DNA of 64,000 nt. Source: Dasyornis broadbenti (lineage: Eukaryota; Chordata; Aves; Passeriformes; Dasyornithidae). A program made the translations under genes and the position numbers. Position 1 is the first letter of the stretch. Each line of letters starts with the position of its first letter. The notes under the pieces were generated by a model, which was not told the origin of the DNA, did no database searches, and saw only the letters and a list, made by a program, of their open reading frames with translations. Location of the stretch: the NCBI GenBank assembly GCA_013397935.1, contig VZRN01006407.1, positions 814,653 through 878,652 on the forward strand, read 5' to 3'. Positions 41,074 through 52,900 of this stretch are shown piece after piece.

Positions 41074-41194
41074 TTTATTTAAGCTTCGACAAGAAGTCAG
41101 GCAGTGAAGCAAGATGCCTTCATTGTGAGTTTGTGCTCCACACAAACAGCTCTAACAGCTTTAAGTTCTTTTTTGTTTAGGAGTTTGTTTGTTT
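41074..41194 (-). other. Exon-like segment C, terminal, with stop and AATAAA
   Basis: A strong acceptor (ten Ts, then CTCTTTAG) opens in phase 1 to about 31 codons (including KELKAVRAVCVEHKLTMKA) ending in TGA at 41097-41099. AATAAA follows at 41074-41079. The shape is that of a last exon, and its entry phase matches segment B's exit. Coding status is unproven. Confidence 0.25.
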
Positions 41195-41534
41195 CTAAAG
41201 AGAAAAAAAAAATAGGGAGAATGTAATTGACCCAGTTGGAAGCTGCAGGCTGGCATAGGAAAGGCCGTATGCGAAACATGAGCACCACCACGAGGCAGTC
41301 ACTAGCTACTCAGCAAAGCAGGAGTAGCCAAAGCACCTTTGAAACTTGCACCCCCAGCACAGACATGCAGTGCACATGTGCAGAACAGCCTACATGCACA
41401 TCTACATTTAGGGATAAACACAAAAATTAGGTAATTTTTTTTCTGCGAGAGAACCTTTTTTTTTTTGGCATATCACTTGGAACATTCCCATGAGATGTAC
41501 AACATCACCTGATGCCAAAAATTTTTTTCTTAGG

Positions 41535-41709
41535 TTATCTGTTGACTTTTATCTTTTTAACTTCCAGTACAAAAACATCTTCATAGTTTGACTGGTGTGA
41601 GAGCAAGTCAGTGCTTGGTTCAAAAGAGGCAGTTAAAGCTCTTAACTGGAATCGTGCCAGTCTATCAAGATATGGCTTATCATTTACTAGGTGTAAAGGC
41701 ATGTTGATT
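41535..41709 (-). other. Exon-like segment D downstream of DDX1
   Basis: Acceptor ATTTTTATTTGAG, then 57 codons and a TAA. The reading frame includes VNDKPYLDRLARFQLRALTA and SNYEDVFVLEVKKIKVNR, strikingly protein-like. A possible preceding exon (41819-41886, donor CAG|GTACGG) joins in phase across a 109-nt intron but has an in-frame TAA, so the unit may be a pseudogene, part of a UTR, or chance. Confidence 0.25.
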
Positions 41710-42807
41710 CTCAAATAAAAATAAAAAGAGGCAGGGAACATCGTATCAGGCAAAATTGTTTGAAATTCATTTGGTGTAATTCCATTCAGTTATTTTATTC
41801 CTTTTTAAATAACCGTACCTGCTTTCCTGAAAAAATGTGGAGTTTTCCAGTAAGTCCTTCGTTTTAGCGGTTTAAGACAGCTCTAACTGGAATATAAAAA
41901 CCCCAGACCAGAGCCCCCGAAACAATTGCAAGTAGTTTAGATGCTACCTTATCTAAATACTTTTCTTAGAGATTATTGATTAGGGCAGTGGGGATTTTCT
42001 GCCATTTAGCACAAGATATATTCAGGTTCGTGACATCTCACACAATCTTTAAAGTTTCTCAACCAGAAACTCCCCCTGTATCTCTTTCATGTTACTGCAT
42101 TTAAAGGCACATCAGCAAAACCGTTCCGAAAGCAAGTATACATCAGGCCAGTGTAGTAATTTCAGCTCCAGTACCAACAAAATAGAAATTTTAGGTAAGA
42201 ACTGGCATGCTTAGGTTATATGCCTAAAGCAATTTTCAGTTTTAGCATTTTTTTTCAGTCCTAAATAGTCATTATTTGTAATTATTCACTGAAGTTTGGA
42301 TAACCAACAGCAAATCTTGAAAGATATCAGCACTTGGAACATGTAGCAAATTTAGATTGTTACATTTCAACAAAAAGATCAATGCTCCTGACTTTGCTTC
42401 CATCTATCCACCATTTTCACATGATTTAAAAATATTTCCCAAGATCTATGTCTAAACTAGATGAAACTGGTTTTAATCTCAGCTTCAACTGGCAAACATA
42501 CATGATTTGTTTCCTTCTGCATCTAAATGATTTTAGGCATTGCAATAATCTGATTTTGATTGACTTATGGTTGACAGATTTCATTACTCGTCTGACAACA
42601 CTTGGTAGAACTTTTCTTCCTAAGTTCTAATGATAAGCATCCCATGTAACCTCCCCTCTCCTCAGGATCAAATAATCTCACATGAATTGCTGTAAATGCA
42701 ACACATTAATTTGTTCACATTAATGAGTTTTAATAGTTTTTATTACAGTTCCTGAGTCTCTCAGTCTGCCCTCTCCAGGTAACACCACAAATAATTATTT
42801 GCTCAAC

Positions 42808-42999
42808 CTGAGTTTAAATTGATTGTCACTGATTTCTGCGACGTTTTCTGAATGTTCTGTGAAAAGAAGACTTCAGAGGAAAGGCGAAAGTTTACTTGGA
42901 CTTGTGGTTGTCTAGTTCTCATTCCCAATGACCTGAGATATTTTGGATGATGATTTGCAGGCAAATCACTGAACTTTCTAATTATCATTAGAAGAGTCA
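42808..42999 (-). other. Exon-like segment B downstream of DDX1
   Basis: 192 nt, entering and leaving in phase 1. It is open throughout (63 codons, including NHHPKYLRSLGMRTRQPQVQ and VNFRLSSEVFFSQNIQKTSQ). The acceptor is strong, a long T tract ending TTCTCTAG; the donor CAG|GTTGAG is moderate. No family recognised. Confidence 0.25.
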
Positions 43000-43132
43000 C
43001 TAGAGAAAAAAGCTAAAAAAAAAAATCCATATCAGACTACAGTAACTTCATCTGAACAAACTCAACCTGTCTGAAAGCAGTATAAGAGGCATTAAGTACC
43101 TCAACCTATACTGCTGCACAAAAAGGCTTTAC

Positions 43133-43246
43133 CGGCAGTTTTATGAACTGCTTTGATATTAGCATCGTACTCTCCTATGAACTCAAGAGTATTGTAGAAA
43201 TCTTTGCACAAGATCCATTTCAGAAATTTAAGAAATATTGAGAAGT
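43133..43246 (-). other. Exon-like segment A downstream of DDX1
   Basis: Open frame with protein-like composition (FLKFLKWILCKDFYNTLEF, then IGEYDANIKAVHKTA). It ends at a fair donor, CCG|GTAAAG, in phase 1. The acceptor (TTGTAG, or 6 bases upstream at 43252) lacks a good pyrimidine tract. It may be chance. Confidence 0.2.
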
Positions 43247-43734
43247 CTACAACTACAGAATCAAAATGTAGTTATCAGCCTACATGTTGGGGTTTAGGAT
43301 CACCAAGAGCTTCAAATACGTACTTTAGATCTGGGTTTTTTTCTTATTAGTATCTTAAATATAAACAGCTGGCTGAATGAATATTAATCTATCTTCAGTC
43401 AGCCCAGCATTAAAAAATTACAGAATACAAATAGTTAAATAATTTTAAATATAAATATAAAACTCTCCTCCCAGAATTGCTTAACTACTCTTATTTTCGA
43501 TAAATCAACAAACCATGCAAAGAATGATTTTGCAAATTAATCCTTTAAGGCAAAAAAACCAAACAAAACCATTTCATCTTTGACTTGTTTTGTTTTATTA
43601 AGAGAACAGCTAACTCAAAGTTAACAGTGCTGAACACTCTGTTCATCATGCAAGAAGTGTATTTAGTTTTAATCACTTTCTAACTACCTCTACTCAGAGA
43701 CAGTGTGGGATTTTTGTATTCGCAGGACAGAGCA

Positions 43735-43740
43735 TTTATT
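43735..43740 (-). terminator. DDX1: DDX1 poly(A) signal AATAAA
   Basis: AATAAA lies 30 nt past the DDX1 stop, so cleavage 10-30 nt later would give a 3' UTR of only about 45-65 nt. A second AATAAA is at 43594-43599 and could serve a longer isoform. Position and sequence are seen directly; use is inferred. Confidence 0.8.
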
Positions 43741-43770
43741 AACTCAAGCCTTCTCTCCAGTGTGGCACGC

Positions 43771-43901
43771 TCAGAATGTTCTGAACAGCTGGTTAGGAAG
43801 ATAGCCAAGATGCAAGAAAGATGTCTGAGCCTCCTTTTCAAGGGCAGCCAACTCTTGTACTGTAGGTGCCAGAATATCCACATGGCCTTTGTACAATCCA
43901 C
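43771..43901 (-). CDS. DDX1: DDX1 exon 26, terminal coding exon (residues 698-740 and stop)
   Basis: Encodes [20 protein letters not shown], then [20 protein letters not shown] and RTF followed by TGA. The NQLFRTF end matches the conserved DDX1 C-terminus. Acceptor is TTGGCAG. Confidence 0.97.
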
Positions 43902-46900
43902 CTGCCAAAAGAGACACAATCTAAACTACGTGTTCAAAGTAATTTTTCAGCAGAACTAACCATGCTCAAACACAGTCATACAGAAAGTTAATCACTTTGT
44001 TTAAAAAAAAAGCACAAACCAGAACAGATATACACATATTCTTGTCACTTGCAACCCATAGGCTGCATGTAACAAATGCAGAAGATAGCAAAGAACTAGC
44101 AGCTTTTTATAATCCACCTATTTATAATCTTTTACTTATTTATTTATAATTTATTAGTCTGTAGTTACACAGGAGACAAGCAGGAAACTGAGCACTGCAT
44201 TACATGGGAACTCTAGAGGAGTTCATTGCTTACCACCCAGAGCTCTTTTCTGCCCATATGTAACTTTCCCATCAAAATCATCCACCGGTACTTTTATGTC
44301 TGGTTCAACTTGGGCAATAGTGCAGTTTAAGTGTTCTTCAATCTCCCCCAGCAACTAAAAAAAAAAGACCAAGACTTAAAGTACTCTTGGGCAAACTAGT
44401 GTTCTGAACAGTCACATTCAAGTAGTTTGAACAGGAATGGCACAAAGAAAACAAACTGGTCACAGACACCAAAGACTAACACATTTTTATTAGCTCAGAC
44501 TACAGAAGTTAATTTCCAATTTCAGTATGATTTTACCCTACCTAGAAGTCTTTATTTCATATACTACCCTACTTTGAGGCTACTTTATAATAAAGAGCTC
44601 ATAGTCCAAGTTTATTTTACCACAGATGATGCATACTGGCCCTTCTTTATTAGAGAAAAAAGGGAAGTTATTGTTTTTTACAAGCATTCAAAGTTGGTAT
44701 ATAAATCCCAGTGAAAATCTACTTAAGTGACACACTATTTCAAGGTTAAAAAACCAACACTTTTAAGCTACTTAGCTTTGCAACAAACCATCTAAACAGA
44801 AGTATATAACTAACATCCTCTAATTCTTAACAGATTTTGATTAGGAAGACTATAAGGAAGTTGATAATAAGACTCCAACAGAATTAGCTGGGAATATTAA
44901 AACGAGCTTTTATAATCAATTTACAGAACATATAACTTGAAAAGTTTTCTGATTTCTTTTTCAAATGGAATCAAAGGTTATAAACACCCCAGAAGTAGCT
45001 TTGTACTTCAACTACACAGGTGAAACAAAAACTTTATTATTGAGTCTTTTAGAGGAATTAGGGAACATTTAAGCAAAATGCTTACCTGCATCTCATTGTA
45101 CCATATGGTACAACCTCCTTCTTCCTTCAGTCTAGTGTTGTAACAACCCTTTCCACGACTGCTGCATACATGATACCAAACCTAGAAATAATGGAAAACA
45201 ACTTCTAAACTTTGTGAAATAAGGTTTAGTACCTTCATTTTGACTAATTATAGCATGACAATCAGTTTAAGTTCTCCTTCAATTAAGCACGGACAAACAG
45301 GCAGTTTTTCAATGCAAGATACAAAAGTCAGCAGCTGTGGATAGATCTTCAGTAAATAATGTCTGTCCTTCTTTGCTTTGGAGTATAATTACCTTTTCTT
45401 TCTCTTTTGCCACAAGGGAGATTGCCAAACCCATCCTGAAATATTAAGGGAGCGGGGAGGGAGAAATGTATTTCAGTAACTATTGCCAACTTGTGAAACA
45501 ACAACAAAACATATCAAGACAACTTGGTGACTGCTCTGAAAACACACATACCTCTCAGCTCTGCCTACTCTTCCAATTCGATGAACATAGTTCTGTTTTT
45601 CATCAGGGAGTGTCACATTGATAACTGTATGATGAACACAAGATTTTTTTTTAATATATGAGCCAAGGTTAGAGATGAGACACCTAAAATAAATATGATT
45701 TTGATTGCTGCAATTTCTCCCCTTAGCCTACGTACATACTTTATATTACAACAGTTACAGGTGTAACCTGCAATACCTACAATAAAGGCTTTCACTCTCA
45801 AACTGCTTTCTCCCCGATTGCTTTATGGCAAAAATGAAAAAGCAAACAAACAATTCCCAAAAATGCAGAACATCATCAGGTATTGAGAAGCTACATTGAC
45901 AAACCAAGTTAAATATTGCCTAGTTTAAGCCTTTAATATCTGCATCTTTCAAAATTATGCTATAGGTCATATATTGATTTTAATTAGTGGACAAAACTGT
46001 AAATTTACTGAAGCTGTAGTGCAATTCAACAGCTTAAGTTTAAGAAGTTATGTCTTACCATATGGAACACCATGAATATCAATTCCTCTAGCAGCAACAT
46101 CTGTGCAGATCAAGAAACGGACATCTCCTCTCTGCAAAATCAGAGCTGTAATGAAGTGTTGTGCTAAATACAGCAAGCAAAATCTCAGGCAATGAAACCA
46201 TAGTCCTTCCCCCTTACTTCACCTTGAAGTGAATCTGTACCTTTAGGAACACTTCAAATAAACCATTAATAGCTTGGTCAATTTACACCCTTGTTTCTTT
46301 CCCCAACAGCATAAGGCAAGCAAAAAATAATGAATAGCTGAATCAAAACCAAACTGTAATATTTAAATAACTTCTTTTTTAAATAATCAAGAACTAAAGA
46401 CCTTAAAAAACAATGTAATTGCTAGAGAGTTCAGAGTTAGGTTTTTATTTTAAAGTAAGCCCATTACCATCTCTAGTCAAACTCACAAAGGTCATATGGA
46501 TTACCAGTACAGACTTCCACCTACAGAAAATGTGCCTTACAATTTCAGGAAGTGGGACGTAGTGCATTTCAGTGCAATTTAATTTAAATGGAGAAGTAGG
46601 GACACAACTTAACATATGAATTCAGATAATGGGAGGTGAGGAAAAAGCCTTCAAGATTCTGCTCCATCACCTTAAATCTTTCCAGATTTTGCTTTCTTTC
46701 TTGAGGTTTTCTATCACCATGCAGACAGACACATGAGAATTGATGTCCCTTCCTATCAGGGCCTGAAAGAGTTTATATGCATAAATAACACCACATATAA
46801 GTTATGACACAGAATCAGACAGAATTGGAAAAAAAATTCATGGGCAAAAGTCTTAACTCAAGGATATTTCACTACATTTCTTATGAAGTAATACATACCT

Positions 46901-49900
46901 CTAATTAGTGACACAGACATTGGTGTGAGGTAAAAAACATGCAAGACAAATAGTTAAACACCATTCCTCCCTCCTCCCCAGGGCAGGTAAGTCTGTGCAG
47001 GCACTTCTTTCTCCTTCCTGCTCTAAATTTCCCCATTTCTTCAAATGACTGTTTCTACCTTTCTCCTCACACATCCCCTTTCACTGATACCTTGTTTTCT
47101 TTTACATTTCTCCTTCTACATCTCCTTATGTGTGTACATTTGCACACAGATTTCTTCCCATGTCTCTTGCCCTTACCAACTATCAATTTTACTAATATAT
47201 TTTAGCAGAGGCACCACATACTCTTCTCATTGGTTCAAATTTTGGTGCATGCTGGGTTGTTTCCAGCCATTCCAGAACTGTCTGGAACAGGTACAGGGCA
47301 GTTCATTGCCTTCTTTCACAAAGGGCACCTCTGCAGCTGCCTACTACCAAACACTGAATTTTATGCCCAGTTATTACGTAAAAGAACTGCAGCACAATTT
47401 TATTTGTGCTGTGTCCTAGTATTGGTGACCTGTATCATACAATTTTGGTGTTGAAATAACACAGAAGTGAGAAAAGTGAGCAGAGTAAGGTTGACATGAA
47501 AGCATTACCCCCGCCCTGTTGGATGAAGTACTGCTCCATATTATCACAGTCTATTTTAGTCCTGCAGAAGATAATGGCTTGGTCCATCTTGTGCTCTTTG
47601 ATTGCCCGAACAGTGTATTCTCCTTTTAGAATTTTAATAGCTTCAGACCACATTTCTAAATAAAAATAAAGACGTTACTTCACTCAAATTGTTTTAAAAT
47701 ACGAAGAATCTTTGAACTGCATACCTTTAAAGTTCTCTGCCTTCGAGTAGACAGTTAAACTTTTACTACTAGAGCAAGTAAGCTAAACCTTCAGATTCTA
47801 CCTCTCCCCTCCAGGCTCCCATGCTCCAAGGTGATATAATACAGAAAGAACAAAACCACTCAGAAGCTTCAGGTTTCTTATACACACCAACAACTACTTG
47901 TCTACAAATCTGCAAAATAGATATTCAAGTCTTTTTCCCACTCCCCAAATACAGAAGCACATTTTTCTTCATGACTATGAGAATGTAAAAATAAAATTTT
48001 GGAGGAACATGACTCAAGGTCAGTATCTGCTACAATTACCTTTACTTCAACACATTTACAAAAATTTCACAAGCTATTTCTTAGTGTTGCTGATTACCTG
48101 GAGTGTTAGCGCCAGGTCGTGTATTGTCTTTTGCATGTACTTCATCAGTCTAGGAAAAACACAAACAAAAAAGGCCCCTAACTCATTAGCCCACTCTTTA
48201 CAGAAAAATACTTAACTCCATTAATTTATAACTAGGAAGAAATCAAACTTTAAAAGTAATCTTAGCATTCTATTCTCCCACCAGCCAAGTTAATCTACCT
48301 TTAGCTAAAAGAAAGTCTTGAGTTTAAGCCCTCAAAACTAATTCATACAAAAGAGCAATAAAATTATTTATGTAGATACTGGACAGAAAACACCTTTGAA
48401 CAAAGTGAAGAATTAAAAACATCCAAACAAACCTGAATAAAAAGTTATTGTAAAATATGTTAAATCACATAAACAGTAGCTCCTTATCTTTTTTCCCTAC
48501 GCTGGGCTGAATCAGATATAAACTTAAACCTCAAGAGAATTAAACTCATACTAAGACTTAAAGAAAAGGTACTAACACATGTGACAAACAGAGGTTCCAG
48601 ATACAAAAAGTGATTAAGAAAACCTATTGACTTGTAACTGCATCAGCGTTGCCAAGAACAAAATATAATCCCATGTTATTCAAAACCTGAATGCTAAAGA
48701 CCTGAACAACCACCACCTTCTCACATGAATAGGTGTCAGGTGAACATAGAATTTAGAGTCTCAAATGCAGTCTGATATGAAATCCATTCCTCTACAAACT
48801 GCTCATCTCATGTGGGTTCAAGACAGAACTACGTTACAGAATGATCCATCTTGGCAGGTTTATTTCGTCCTGCCCAGTCAGAAAAGAGGTACTAAGCACA
48901 GTTAGGCCACGGACCATTAGCTGTGAAACAAGTGAAAAAGCACAGTGCCATTGCTCTCTAGTGTAAAACAGATTGTTACTCTATTAAGCTCTTCCTCAAT
49001 CAAGTTTGTAACACTGAGCTGTTCAGAAACAGTGTTATGAAATCACTGATATGATACTGACTACCGTGGAAAAAACAATTTCAGATTAAGCTGTTTTAAT
49101 AGCCAGTAAAGATCCTTCAACATTAGGCCCCTGTTCTGAAGGCTGAATCAGTAAACATGGACAAACAACCTTAAATTTCACTTACTCTGATATGATTCTT
49201 GCCAAGCCTTTCCCAGAGTTTATCAGTTTTTGGATTTACAGGCACAACTACGTGGTGTACAGTTTCAGGGACAGAATCTTCTCCTTTCAAATCAACCCAG
49301 GTGGGAAAATGCATGATCTTTTCAGATAGTTTTTTCACATCAAAAGAATGCAGTGTTGCAGAGCACACAATTACCTGAGAAGAGAAGAGTCATATGGATA
49401 AGCCAGAAGATAAGATTCTCCCAGCCCAAAAAGGTGGGAGTAGAACTGGAAGAATATTATATAGTTGAATAGCATAACGTAGCACAACAGAAAGAGCCTG
49501 GATTTCCTCATCACAGGAACCACTCAGTTGGCAACAGTCAAGATACAAAATAAATTGCTTAACTATTCTCTTACAAAGACCCAATTATTTAGTAGGAAGA
49601 ATGCAGAGCTATTGAAAGCTGATGAATCAAGATTATTAACACATTAGAAATCATAAAGTATGATATATATTTTGATATATTTATATACAAATAATTCGAA
49701 TTAAATTGAAAACTGCTGAACACTAGGTTTCAACATCTAGCATGCTAAAAATACATATTCACAGACAATTACTGAACTCACTGAACAAATGTTAGTTTTG
49801 AACAAGGGCAAACTCCACTTCAAAGAAGCATGCTCACGCCAAATAACAGTCAGCAAATGAAAGCAAGCACACCACAAACACACAAAAATATCCAAGCAAA

Positions 49901-52900
49901 CAAAACAAACCAAAAAACCACAACAAAAAACCCAAACCACAAACATTTCGTACCTGAAGTCTCTTTCCATCTGAGGTTATCTGAGGAATTTGACTGTGGA
50001 TCCTGTTTATGAAATCTGAATAACCTTGGAGGAGAAGGCCATCCTGTGTTGGGATGAAATAAAAGTGATGAAGCTGCAAATCTTCTCTCTCATTTCTCAT
50101 TCTTTACATTTGAGTTAGATAAACAATACACTCATAGTCTCAGAAGTTCTTGCTTTTAATTAGCTGGACATGTCAACACATGGCCGGGATATTATTACTA
50201 AGGAGAAAATAACACAGTAAAAATTTGGAGTATTTACATTATAGCTGCTATGCTTCACCAGAAGCTCAGCAGCTACTCCTAGCTAATACCCCAAGGCATT
50301 TAATATTTGTTAATATTCAGTTGTACTATAAAAGATCAGAGAGATGCACTTATTTCACAGCATATTGAGTACAAAATTCACTGATTTCAAGGCCTGCTGG
50401 GTTAACTAACACTTGTATTTTGTCTTTGTCCTTCAAGTTCCCTGTGGTGACAGGGACAGACTCCAGTACCTTGTAAATATAATTAGAAACGTCTTTCTCG
50501 ATCAGAAAAATTCCAAACATTTAACAGAGAGGCTACGGGGGGGGGGGGGGGGGACANNNNNNNNNNNNNNNNNNNNNNNNNNNNNNNNNGGCGGCGGGAA
50601 TTCAAAATCAGTAGGTTACTAACGTTACCACCAACAAGAAGATTAAGCTGGAATAGCCTATAGGTATCTAACTGTTCCCCTGAATTATCAAATACTAGAG
50701 AACAATCAAGTTTCACCGACTTTTTTGCAAATATCATATTGAATTTAAGAACACAATTTAAGTAGCACTTGGTTCTCTACATACAGCTTCATCCAGAACC
50801 AGGAATCTAACTTGAGATAAATTAATCTTCCCTGTTGAGACCAGGTCATCCAGCCTTCCAGGAGTTCCAACGACAATATCCACCTATGAAATACATAAAG
50901 AGTATGAGCTGGTCCTGTAACTAACTAGAGGTATTAAAAGTTTCATATAAGCTTAACATTATGAGAAAATTATCAGTATAATGCTTTATCTTCTATTAAT
51001 TATAACTTCATAAAATCCTACAGCTATTGGAGTTGGAGGGATGTCTTGAGACCATCTGGTCTCTACTACCACCTTCACATGCAAATCAAGGACAATTTCC
51101 AAGTTAATTCATTTTATTTTAATACAATTTTCAGTACTGTTATGGAAAGGTATCTTACAAGCTCCTCTCTGGGCAACCTGCATTTTGGTTCTACAGCCAT
51201 TTCATTAGCAGAATCTACCTTAGGGAGGAAGCCTTCCCTTATTTTGGGAAGTGATGCGCCCCTTTTCCCCTCCCCTGAACCCCAAGCTGTGTAATTTTGT
51301 TATCTAAAGCCAACAAACAGATTTGTTTGCACATGGGGGAAAAAATTTTAACTTTTCTCACTGTGGAAGGATACAGAATCTATCAACTATAGAAATAACT
51401 TAAGATTTTGCCAGACAGAAGAGTTCATGGTCATGAATTTAGCATTCACATGGAAGTCCAATAATCTTCCCGTTCAATCAGGCTTAAGAGAACATTTCTA
51501 TTTTGGCATCTAGAACCACTAGAAAATTTAACAACAGTGATGTGTTCTCACTTCCAAAAGTGAGTCTCAAATAAAAAAAATTACTCTGTGACTCTGCTCT
51601 CCCTACAACACGATTGAATTGATTGTACATTCCATGCTGCTGAAACCAGACCATTTCCTTCTGTGTAAGACTGGTTTGTAGCATAGGTTGACCTTGATAA
51701 CTGTAGACTATTTATATTCACAAAAAAAAAATCAAACAGAAGTTAACAGGAAAACTGTCTTGCTGGTTAAGGACAAATGGCAAACAATTACACCTTTAAG
51801 ATTTTCAGCAGCACTCAGGCTCCAACAAGATTTGACTAAGTACTCTAAGTACTTGTATGGGCATGGAAGTAAAGGAACAACTGCTAGACTGGTGCAACAT
51901 GAGCTTGCTATCAACTGTACATTTTCTTTTAACATATTTATTATTATATGAGTTACAAGAAGCATCATTACTATCCTTTAGCAACATGAGTTATTTGGAA
52001 CCCAAACTATTAAATCATATGAAAAAAACAAAACTTACACCTTGTTCCAGTACAGAGAGTTGATCTCTGGCAGCAACTCCACCAATAATTAGCAGTTCCC
52101 TAAAATTACATCAATATATTTGACATTTACCCATTTATTATATTCAGAAGTATATTAAACATCTGTCTGAAGACCGATTCTTTTATTAGTTGGTGAAGAT
52201 TAACATATCTGAACAGTAATTTTAAGAACAATAGAAAAAAAACAATTTTGAAGTTCATCCCTTCATATGTAGTGCATTATATTTCAGTTCAAGTGAAAGC
52301 ATATGAATGTGATTATGTTATCACTGGTGTAGTTAACACATTAGCACCTTAACCAATTTAATCTTACCAAAAAATGTTTCTTAAAAATCTCAAAAATAAG
52401 TTAGTTTAATAACGTTTTCTCTGTTCTTGAAAGTTAGAAATGCAAGTAACAGTAAACTAAATGAATACTTCATTGTAGTTTGCCTCTTCACATTGTTTAG
52501 TTCCCTGCAATTGTTGTAAATGCACTCTTTTAAACAGATTGCAGTTTAGAATAGCGATATGTTTAAGTTTTAGTAGCACAGTCAAAACAGAGACAACTTT
52601 AAACCAAATCAGCTTGTAGATGGTTCATTTTTCAGAATTGCATCTTCATAAATTCTCCTGTAAGCACATTAATGTAAAGAGAGCAGACCCTGTATATAGC
52701 TATTTGATGGAAATGAAAACAAAATGAGGGGGTAGAGGGAGATGGGGGCATAGGAAAATGTTTAGGAAAGAAGAGCAGTAAGCAGATGTTTTTAGCCAAG
52801 AGAAGCATGTGAAGTATCATACTAGTTATCACTGATAATTTAAAAAATCCTACCTACCAAATTAGTCATACAAGAAAAAGGCAGTCAGCAGATAACACAC

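Noticed and set aside
50413..50737. Open frames on both strands spanning the N gap
   Set aside because: They read through undetermined bases and a G homopolymer inside a DDX1 intron.
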